From Janthinobacterium sp. TND4EL3 (GTDB taxonomy: Bacteria; Pseudomonadota; Gammaproteobacteria; Burkholderiales; Burkholderiaceae_D), in the NCBI RefSeq assembly GCF_900156175.1, contig NZ_FTMV01000009.1, forward strand, positions 62,001 to 126,000: DNA of 64,000 bases, written 5' to 3'. Of the stretch, positions 57,477 to 64,000 are shown in pieces. Under the pieces are notes generated by a model. That model ran no database searches. It had not been told where the DNA came from and worked only from the letters and a program-made list of their open reading frames with translations. Position 1 is the first letter of the stretch. Each line of letters begins with the position of its first letter. A program made the translations under genes and the position numbers.

Positions 57477-58559
57477 ATGCCTCTCACCCTGCTGGCGACA
57501 CAGGGCAGCAAGCGCGTGCGCCTGATGCAGGCGGCGTGCGCGCAACTGCGCCTGCCGCCTGCGCAGGTGCTGGAATGGCGCGACTGGCTGGCGCAGCCGG
57601 CGCTGCTGCAGCACGCCCTGCGCCAGCCAGGCATACTCAAAATCGAACCACCCGGCGACGATCCCGCCGCCCACCTGCTGTTGCTGCAGGCGGGCTGCCG
57701 CCTGCTGGGCCGCCCGCCCGTGCGCGCGCCCGAACACGGCGAACTGCTGGCCATGGATGCGTGGTTTGCCGGCTTTACTTCCGCCATGACTGCCCTGGCG
57801 GCGCAACTGCTTGAGCTGCCGCACACGCGCGTGCTCAATGCGCCGGGCGACATCAGCCGCATGACGGACAAGCTGGCCTGCCAGCGCCACCTGGCCGCGC
57901 ACGGCATCGCCATTCCCACCCTGCTCGGCCCCGTGCACGGCTACGAGCATCTGCAGGCGCTGCTGCATGAACACCAGCTGGACCGCGTCTACCTGAAACC
58001 GCGCTATGGCTCGTCCGCGTCCGGCGTCGTCGCCTACCGGCGCAACCGGGCCGGGCGCCAGCAAGCCACCACCTCGGCCGCCTTGTCGCGGGCGGAAGGC
58101 CGGACGCGCCTGTTCAATGTCAAGCGCATGGCCCGCTACGAGACCACCGCCGACATCGCGGCCCTCGTCGATGCGCTGGCCGCGCAGGAACTGTACGCGG
58201 AGGCGTGGCTGAACAAGCCGCGCTGCGGCGACAGCCATTACGACCTCAGAGTCGTGACCGTGGCGGGCCAGCCCGCGCACCGCGTCGCGCGCATCGGCGA
58301 CCGCATGATGACGAATCTGCACCTCGACAACCGGCGCGGCGACGCGTCCGGCCTCTTGAACGCAGCCGACCTGGACGCGCTGGAGCAAACCGCCGCCCTG
58401 GCCGCGCGCGCCTTCCCCGCCAGCCACGTGACGGGCTACGACCTGGTCGTGCGCCACGGCCAGGCCCGCGTACTCGAAGCGAACGCCTTCGGCGACCTGC
58501 TGCCCGGCCTGCTCTGGCAAGGCATCGATACCTACACGGCGCAACTGACCCATGCTTGA
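57477..58559 (+). CDS. STM4014-family protein, ATP-grasp-like
   Basis: A 360-residue protein of the STM4014 family. The centre and C-terminal half read as an ATP-grasp: ISRMTDKLACQRHLAAHGI as the hinge helix, VYLKPRYGSSASGVV as the ATP-binding Lys and glycine loop, EAWLNKPRCGDSHYDLRVV, and VLEANAFGDLLPG with Glu/Asn metal ligands. ATP-grasp enzymes ligate carboxylates to amines, which suggests peptide or amino-acid modification. ATG at 57477. It begins 19 bases after the LRR gene and overlaps the next gene by eight bases. Confidence 0.85.
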   Translation: MPLTLLATQGSKRVRLMQAACAQLRLPPAQVLEWRDWLAQPALLQHALRQPGILKIEPPGDDPAAHLLLLQAGCRLLGRPPVRAPEHGELLAMDAWFAGFTSAMTALAAQLLELPHTRVLNAPGDISRMTDKLACQRHLAAHGIAIPTLLGPVHGYEHLQALLHEHQLDRVYLKPRYGSSASGVVAYRRNRAGRQQATTSAALSRAEGRTRLFNVKRMARYETTADIAALVDALAAQELYAEAWLNKPRCGDSHYDLRVVTVAGQPAHRVARIGDRMMTNLHLDNRRGDASGLLNAADLDALEQTAALAARAFPASHVTGYDLVVRHGQARVLEANAFGDLLPGLLWQGIDTYTAQLTHA

Positions 58560-59409
58560 AGAAACACCGGCCATTCCCGACATGCACGCCGTCGTCGGCA
58601 GCCACGACATCGTCTTCCTCACGCTCGACACCCTGCGCTTTGACGTGGCGCAAGCGCTGTACGAGGCGGGCGAATTGCCCGTGCTGGGGCGTTTTCTGCC
58701 GCCGGGCGGCTGGGAACGCCGCCACTCGCCCGCCACGTTCACCTACGCGGCGCACCAGGCCTTCTTCGCGGGCTTTCTGCCCACGCCGGCCGCGCCGGGC
58801 CGCCACCCGCGCCTGTTCGCCAGTGCGTTTGCGGGCAGCGAGACGACCTCGCCAAACACCTTTGCCTTCGAGCAGGCGGACCTGCCCGCCGCGCTGGCCG
58901 CGCGCGGCTACCGCACCCTCTGCATCGGCGGCGTGGGCTTCTTTAACAAACAGACGGCGCTGGGCACGGTGCTGCCGTCGCTGTTCCAGGAAAGCCACTG
59001 GAGCGCCGGCATGGGCGTGGCCAGCCGCCACTCGACCGAAAAACAGGTGGCGCTGGCCACCCGCCTGCTGGCCGACAACGCACAGCGCACCTTCTTGTTC
59101 ATCAACGTGGCCGCGTTGCATACGCCGAACCGCGCCTACCTGCCAGGCTGCCGCGCCGATTGCCTGGACAGCCACGCGGCCGCCCTGCGCTATGTCGACG
59201 GCGCGCTGGCGCCCTTGTTTGCCGCCTGCGCCGCGCGCGCGCCCACGTTTGCCATCGTCTGCTCGGACCACGGCAGCGCCTACGGCGAAGACGGCTACCG
59301 GGGCCACAGGGTCGCCCACGACAGCGTGTGGAACGTCCCTTACGCGCATTTTTTCATTGAACCAGATTCGGCAGCCTCAAAACAGCCACCCCAGGAGTCC
59401 CCACCGTGA
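58552..59409 (+). CDS. STM4013-family sulfatase-like hydrolase
   Basis: A 285-residue protein of the alkaline-phosphatase/sulfatase superfamily: metal-site start VVGSHDIVFLTLDTLRFDV, and AIVCSDHGSAYGEDGYRGH as the C-terminal metal motif. There is no Cys/Ser formylglycine signature, so phosphatase or phosphodiesterase action is more likely than sulfatase. No signal peptide, so cytosolic. Overlaps both neighbours by a few bases, the mark of a tightly coupled operon. Confidence 0.85.
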   Translation: MLEETPAIPDMHAVVGSHDIVFLTLDTLRFDVAQALYEAGELPVLGRFLPPGGWERRHSPATFTYAAHQAFFAGFLPTPAAPGRHPRLFASAFAGSETTSPNTFAFEQADLPAALAARGYRTLCIGGVGFFNKQTALGTVLPSLFQESHWSAGMGVASRHSTEKQVALATRLLADNAQRTFLFINVAALHTPNRAYLPGCRADCLDSHAAALRYVDGALAPLFAACAARAPTFAIVCSDHGSAYGEDGYRGHRVAHDSVWNVPYAHFFIEPDSAASKQPPQESPP

Positions 59410-60785
59410 ACCCATCCGAACAGCCGGGCACGCTGGCGCAGCGCATGCGCCACACGCCCTACCAGGCGTATTCCTATTCGTATCCGCACAAGGCGGCCTA
59501 CCGCGCCCTGCCGCAGGCGGCGCCCCTGGCGCCGCTGTGGGCGCGGCAAGACCGCTCCGCCCTGTTCGCGTATATCCATATTCCGTTCTGCGAGATGCGC
59601 TGCGGCTTTTGCAACCTGTTCGCCATGGCCCGCCCCAGCGCCGACATGGTCGAGCGCTACGTGCAGCAAGTGCTGGTGCAGATGCGCGCACTCAACGGCG
59701 CACTGGGCGAACGGCGCTTCGCCCGCTTCGCGCTGGGCGGCGGCACGCCCACCTACCTGTCGCCCGCGCAACTGGACACCCTGCTGTGCGGCGCGCGCGA
59801 CATCCTCGGCATCGACCTGCAGCACACGCCGGCCGGCATCGAAGCGTCGCCCGAAACCATCACGGCAGAACGGCTGGCCGTGTGCCGCGCGCACGGCATC
59901 GACCGGGTCAGCCTGGGCATCCAGAGCTTTGCCGCCGGCGAGATGCGCGCGCTGGCCCGCCCGCAGCAAAACGCCACCGTCCAGCACGCCATCGGCCTGA
60001 TACGCGACGCCGGTTTCCCCACCCTGAACCTGGACCTGATCTACGGCATCGCGGGGCAGACCGTCGCCAGCCTGCTCGCCTCCATCGACAGCGCGCTGGC
60101 CTTCCGGCCCGAGGAGCTCTACCTGTATCCGCTGTACGTGCGCGAGCAGACGGGTCTGGGCAAGATCGCGCGCCGCCAGGGCGCGCAGTCGCTGTCCCCC
60201 ATCATGCTGGCGCAGGACGGCGACAGCCGCCTGGCCCTGTACGCGGCCGCGCGCGACCATTTGCGCGCCCGGGGCTACGAACAGGTCTCGATGCGCATGT
60301 TCCGCGCCCCCCACGCGCCGGAACAGGACGGACCGTCGTACTGCTGCCAGAATGACGGCATGGTGGGCCTGGGCGCAGGCGCCCGCTCGTACACGGCCAG
60401 CCTCCATTATTCGAGCGAGTACGCCGTGGCGCGCCTTGACACCATCAACATCATCGACAACTACCTGGCACTGGACGAGGCGCGCTTTGCGCAGGCCGAA
60501 CACGGCTACCAGCTCGATGACGAAGAACAGCGCCGGCGCTACGTGATCCAGTCGCTGCTGACGGAACCGGGCCTGGACCGCGACGCCTACGCGGCGCGCT
60601 TCGGCAGCCGCTGCGAAGCGGACTTGCCCCAGCTGGCCGAGCTGCACGCGCTGGAATTGGCGGAGGAAGACGGTCCGCTGCTGCGCCTGAATGACCGGGG
60701 CTACAGCTACGCCGACACCATCGGCCCCTGGCTGGCATCGGGCACGGTGCGCGCGCTGATGGCCGAAGGCGGCCAGGCGTGCTGA
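59406..60785 (+). CDS. STM4012-family radical SAM protein (HemN-like)
   Basis: A 459-residue radical SAM enzyme with the cluster motif CEMRCGFC (C-x3-C-x2-C) in IHIPFCEMRCGFCNLF, then the SAM-binding GGGTPTYLSP and GIQSF, and a C-terminal HemN-like domain. The family resembles oxygen-independent coproporphyrinogen oxidase but belongs to the STM4012 group of unknown substrate. It overlaps the hydrolase gene by four bases and the next gene by seven. Confidence 0.9.
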   Translation: MNPSEQPGTLAQRMRHTPYQAYSYSYPHKAAYRALPQAAPLAPLWARQDRSALFAYIHIPFCEMRCGFCNLFAMARPSADMVERYVQQVLVQMRALNGALGERRFARFALGGGTPTYLSPAQLDTLLCGARDILGIDLQHTPAGIEASPETITAERLAVCRAHGIDRVSLGIQSFAAGEMRALARPQQNATVQHAIGLIRDAGFPTLNLDLIYGIAGQTVASLLASIDSALAFRPEELYLYPLYVREQTGLGKIARRQGAQSLSPIMLAQDGDSRLALYAAARDHLRARGYEQVSMRMFRAPHAPEQDGPSYCCQNDGMVGLGAGARSYTASLHYSSEYAVARLDTINIIDNYLALDEARFAQAEHGYQLDDEEQRRRYVIQSLLTEPGLDRDAYAARFGSRCEADLPQLAELHALELAEEDGPLLRLNDRGYSYADTIGPWLASGTVRALMAEGGQAC

Positions 60786-61666
60786 CGGCGCAAGCGCCAA
60801 TGCTGTCGCTGCTGTACCGGGGTACGCTGGCCAGCTGCAATTACGCCTGCGGCTACTGCCCGTTCGCCAAGAAGCGCGACAGCCGCGCCGCGCTGGCCCG
60901 CGACGCGCGCGAAGTGGCCCGATTTACCGGCTGGGTGGCGGCGCAAGCGCGCCCCATCGGCGTGCTGTTTACGCCCTGGGGCGAAGCGCTGGTGCGGCGC
61001 CACTACCGCGTGGCCATGCAGACACTGGCGACGCTGCCCCACGTGCGGCAAGTGGCGCTGCAGACGAATCTGTCCGGCCCCCTGGACTGGCTGGAAAACA
61101 TGGACGGGCTGGAGAAAATCGGCCTGTGGTGCACCTACCACCCGGACCAGACGACCCTGGCCCGCTTTCTCGCCCGCTGCGCGAAACTCGATACCATGGG
61201 CGTGCGCTATTCCGTCGGCGTCGTGGCCATCAACGAGCATCTGGACGCCATCCGCGCCCTGCGCGCCGCGCTGCCCGCCCACGTCTACCTGTGGCTGAAC
61301 GCCTACGACCGCCGAGGCCCCGGCTATTACGGCGAACCAGACCTGGCTGAACTGGACGCCATCGACCCGTGGTTCGCGCAGAACCGCCGCCCTTCGCCCT
61401 CGCGCAACAAACCGTGCCTGGCGGGCGAAGCATCGCTGTCCGTCGATGGCGACGGCGAACTGGCGCGTTGCCATTTCGTGCCCGAGCGGCTGGGGAATCT
61501 ATATGCGGATGACCTGACCGACATGCTGCAGGAACGCAGCTGCCCGCGCTTCAAGTGCGATTGCTACATCGGCTACGCGCAGCGCAAGGATTTGCCGTTT
61601 CAGGCGGTGTTTGGGGAGGGGGTGCTGGCGAGGATTACGGAATCAGGCCAGCGTAGGTCGGATTAG
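60779..61666 (+). CDS. STM4011-family radical SAM protein
   Basis: A 295-residue radical SAM enzyme: CNYACGYCPFAKK (C-x3-C-x2-C) at its start, then GEALVRRHY, and a Cys-rich end (CHFVPE and CPRFKCDCYIGY) that may bind an auxiliary iron-sulfur cluster. Last gene of the five-gene cluster. The start is GTG 60779, overlapping the previous stop; ATG 60800 (MLSLLYRGTLASCNYACG) looks closer to the family start. The final residues RRSD and the stop lie inside a REP-like palindrome. Confidence 0.88.
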   Translation: MLTAQAPMLSLLYRGTLASCNYACGYCPFAKKRDSRAALARDAREVARFTGWVAAQARPIGVLFTPWGEALVRRHYRVAMQTLATLPHVRQVALQTNLSGPLDWLENMDGLEKIGLWCTYHPDQTTLARFLARCAKLDTMGVRYSVGVVAINEHLDAIRALRAALPAHVYLWLNAYDRRGPGYYGEPDLAELDAIDPWFAQNRRPSPSRNKPCLAGEASLSVDGDGELARCHFVPERLGNLYADDLTDMLQERSCPRFKCDCYIGYAQRKDLPFQAVFGEGVLARITESGQRRSD

Positions 61667-61745
61667 CGGCGGCACGCCGCGTAATCCGACACTTTGTTGG
61701 CGCTGGCGGTGTCGGATCACGCGCTGCGCGCTAATCCGACCTACC
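61653..61745. repeat. REP-like doublet (copies C and D)
   Basis: Copy C: GTCGGATTA (61657-61665) pairs with TAATCCGAC (61682-61690). Copy D: GTCGGATCA (61711-61719) pairs with TAATCCGAC (61732-61740) followed by CTAC. They lie in inverted order about 20 bases apart between two convergent genes. Copy C supplies the stop codon of the STM4011 gene. Confidence 0.85.
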
Positions 61746-61750
61746 CGGTT

Positions 61751-63931
61751 TTACTGCGCCGCCACCTTGGCCGGCTCCGCCACTACCGGCGCCATCTTCA
61801 GCGAACGGCTGAGGAAGCCCCAGCGGTCGGCCACTTCTTCGATCTGCTTGGTCGTCGGCTTGCCGGCGCCATGGCCCGCCTTGCTGTCGATGCGGATCAG
61901 CACGGGTGCCGGACCGCCTTGCGCTGCCTGGGCGGCGGCGGCGAACTTGAAGCTGTGGGCCGGCACGACGCGGTCGTCGTGGTCGGCCGTCGTGATCATG
62001 GTGGCCGGATAGCAGCCGCCCGCCTTCAGGTTGTGCAGCGGCGAGTATTTCACCAGCGCCTTGAACTGCTCGGCATCGTCCGACGAACCATAGTCAGGCA
62101 CCCAGCCCCAGCCCACGGTGAACTTGTGGAAACGCAACATGTCGAGCACGCCCACCTGCGGGATGGCCGCGGCGAACAGGTCCGGACGCTGCGTCATGGC
62201 CGCACCGACCAGCAGGCCGCCATTGCTGCCGCCGCCGATCGCCAGCTTCGATGGCGAGGTGACTTTGTTGTCCACCAGCCATTGCGCCGCGCCAATAAAG
62301 TCGTCGAAGACGTTTTGCTTGTTCAGCTTGGTGCCAGCCTGATGCCAGGCTTCGCCGTATTCTCCGCCGCCGCGCAGGTTGGCCATCACATAGACGCCGC
62401 CCATTTCCACCCAGGCAAGATTTGCCACGGAGAAGCTCGGCGTCAGCGACACATTGAAGCCGCCATAGCCGTACAGATAGGTCGGGTTGGAGCCGTCGAG
62501 CTTCATGCCTTTTTTCGAGACGATGAACATCGGCACCTTGGTGCCGTCGCGGCTGGTGAAGAATTGCTGGCGCGTTTCAAAGGCGTTCGGGTCGAAATCG
62601 ACCTTCGGCTGGCGGTACACCGTGCTCTTGCCCGATTTCATGTCGTAGCGGTAGATGGTGGCCGGCGTCGTGAAACTGGTGAACGAGTAGAACGTTTCCG
62701 TGTCGCCACGCTTGCCCGCGAAACCGCCGGCCGAACCGATGCCCGGCAAGGCCACTTCGCGCACCAGCTTGCCGTTCAGGTCGACGATCTTGATTTGCGT
62801 TTGCGCGTCTTTCAGGTAGTCGAGTACCAGCTGGTTGTTGATCAGGTTGACGGCGACGAGGGTTTCGGCCGCTTGCGGCACGATTTCCTTCCAGTCGGCG
62901 GGCGCAGGTTTGCGCGTGTCGATGGCGATCACGCGCGATTTCGGCGCCTTGTTGTCCGTCTTGAAGAAGAACACGGGGCCGTCATTGTCGATGAACGAGT
63001 ACGATGCGTCGAACGCTTCCAGCAAGCCGACCACCTTGGCGTTCTTCTGGCGCAAGTCCTTGTAGAACACGCGGTTCTTGCGTTCCGTGCCCTGCGTGGC
63101 CGTGATGATCAGGTAATTGCCGTCGTCGCTGACGGTGCTGCCGCCGAACGCCCATTCCTTCTGGTCGGGACGGTCGAAGACGAGCACGTCGTCGCTTTGC
63201 GGCGTGCCGATCTTGTGGAAGTACAATTTCTGGAAGTAATTGATATCGGCCAGCTTGGTCGCTTCGTTCGGCGCATCATAGCGGCTGTAGAAGAAACCCT
63301 TGTTGTCCTTGGTCCACGAGGCGCCCGAGAACTTGGCCCACTTGATGTGGTCCGTCAAATCCTTGCCCGATTCGATGTCGCGCACTTTCCACTCGTTCCA
63401 GTCGGAACCGGAGGCGGACGTGGCGTAGGCCAGGTATTTGCCGTTCGGGCTGATCGAGGTGCCGGCCAGCGCCACCGTGCCGTCGGTGGACAGGGTGTTC
63501 GGGTCCAGCAGCAAACGCGGCTCGTCGGACAGTTTTTTCACCGTGTACAGCACGGCCTGGTTTTGCAAGCCATCGTTGCGGCTGTAGAAGTAACGGCCGC
63601 CCTGTTTCGTTGGCGTAGAGAAACGCTCATAGTTCCACAGCTTGGTCAGCCGCTGCTTGATCGCCGCGCGCTCGGGAATCGTGCCCAGGTACGACTGCGT
63701 CAGCCTGTTTTGCGCCGCCACCCATTCGCCCGTCTCGGCGCTGTTGGCGTCTTCCAGCCAGCGGTAGGGATCGGCAATCGTCGTGGCGAAATAGCTGTCT
63801 TGCTGGTCGACTTTTTTGCTGACCGGATAGGTCACGGGAGCGCCGTCGCCGGCCGGGCAGGATTGCGCCATGGCATTGCCACCGAAGGCGGCCAGCAGGC
63901 TGAATATGAGGGTTGCACTACGTAATTGCAT
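61751..63931 (-). CDS. prolyl oligopeptidase, exported
   Basis: A 726-residue S9A peptidase that cuts after proline in short peptides. The signal peptide (residues 1-22, ending NAMAQ) places it in the periplasm or outside. N-terminal seven-bladed propeller from DPYRWLEDANSAETGEW; C-terminal alpha/beta-hydrolase with nucleophile GGGSNGG, Asp in DHDDRVVPAHS and His in KAGHGAG. Length is typical. It stands alone, convergent with the STM4011 gene. Confidence 0.94.
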   Translation of the reverse strand: MQLRSATLIFSLLAAFGGNAMAQSCPAGDGAPVTYPVSKKVDQQDSYFATTIADPYRWLEDANSAETGEWVAAQNRLTQSYLGTIPERAAIKQRLTKLWNYERFSTPTKQGGRYFYSRNDGLQNQAVLYTVKKLSDEPRLLLDPNTLSTDGTVALAGTSISPNGKYLAYATSASGSDWNEWKVRDIESGKDLTDHIKWAKFSGASWTKDNKGFFYSRYDAPNEATKLADINYFQKLYFHKIGTPQSDDVLVFDRPDQKEWAFGGSTVSDDGNYLIITATQGTERKNRVFYKDLRQKNAKVVGLLEAFDASYSFIDNDGPVFFFKTDNKAPKSRVIAIDTRKPAPADWKEIVPQAAETLVAVNLINNQLVLDYLKDAQTQIKIVDLNGKLVREVALPGIGSAGGFAGKRGDTETFYSFTSFTTPATIYRYDMKSGKSTVYRQPKVDFDPNAFETRQQFFTSRDGTKVPMFIVSKKGMKLDGSNPTYLYGYGGFNVSLTPSFSVANLAWVEMGGVYVMANLRGGGEYGEAWHQAGTKLNKQNVFDDFIGAAQWLVDNKVTSPSKLAIGGGSNGGLLVGAAMTQRPDLFAAAIPQVGVLDMLRFHKFTVGWGWVPDYGSSDDAEQFKALVKYSPLHNLKAGGCYPATMITTADHDDRVVPAHSFKFAAAAQAAQGGPAPVLIRIDSKAGHGAGKPTTKQIEEVADRWGFLSRSLKMAPVVAEPAKVAAQ

Positions 63932-64000
63932 GGGTTGTTTGTCTCATTGTTGGATGTCGAGGAAAGCAGGCGGCTCTGCCAGACGCCGCGCCTGCCCATG

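Overview
The window is a GC-rich, densely coded stretch of a betaproteobacterial chromosome, most likely Oxalobacteraceae (Janthinobacterium, Massilia or Duganella type). The evidence is the run tig-clpP-clpX-lon-hupB-tRNA(Asp)-ppiD, the thrC-moeA-moaD operon, the hpnCDE squalene cassette, the REP-like intergenic palindromes and the protein sequences themselves. Taxonomy is inferred from gene content and order, not from a marker search.

Layout. 1-1.5 kb: the end of an Amj-type lipid II flippase gene and an AT-rich islet with an unknown multi-zinc-ribbon protein. 1.5-5.6 kb: purL. 6-9.7 kb: a response-regulator/TPR protein, a small membrane protein, an exported alpha/beta hydrolase and a small unknown protein. 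9.8-17.6 kb: metabolic and regulatory genes (S41 peptidase with MarR, VOC protein, PQQ glucose dehydrogenase with TetR, zinc alcohol dehydrogenase divergent from an AraC regulator). 17.6-24.3 kb: 5-oxoprolinase, NAD(P)HX repair enzyme and the divergent ybbA/tesA pair. 24.4-33.7 kb: the envelope and cytosolic protein-quality-control block (ppiD, two tRNA-Asp, hupB, lon, clpX, clpP, tig). 34.3-36.0 kb: a two-gene unit of a 60-residue peptide ending in a His/Asp cluster plus an HExxH protein resembling aKG-HExxH peptide beta-hydroxylases, followed by tRNA-Leu. 36.4-40.6 kb: an RND efflux pump and its adaptor. 40.9-44.0 kb: hpnCDE, making squalene from farnesyl diphosphate. 44.1-47.7 kb: HAAS/GIN-domain envelope proteins, a BaiN-type flavoprotein and small membrane proteins. 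47.7-50.7 kb: moaD, moeA, thrC. 51-56.4 kb: an AAA ATPase, then sdaA, tdh and kbl (serine and threonine breakdown) with a divergent XRE-cupin regulator. 56.5-61.7 kb: the five-gene STM4015-STM4011 cluster of unknown function (LRR protein, ATP-grasp-like protein, sulfatase-like hydrolase, two radical SAM enzymes). 61.8-63.9 kb: an exported prolyl oligopeptidase.

The most interesting parts are (i) the minimal peptide plus HExxH-enzyme pair at 34.3-36.0 kb, a candidate RiPP (ribosomally made, modified peptide) system whose HHDHDH tail could become a hydroxylated metal-binding peptide; (ii) the STM4011-4015 cluster, whose first gene carries an in-frame TAA at codon 18; (iii) a response regulator with Glu at the expected phospho-acceptor position; and (iv) palindromic repeats that sit at the 3' ends of genes.
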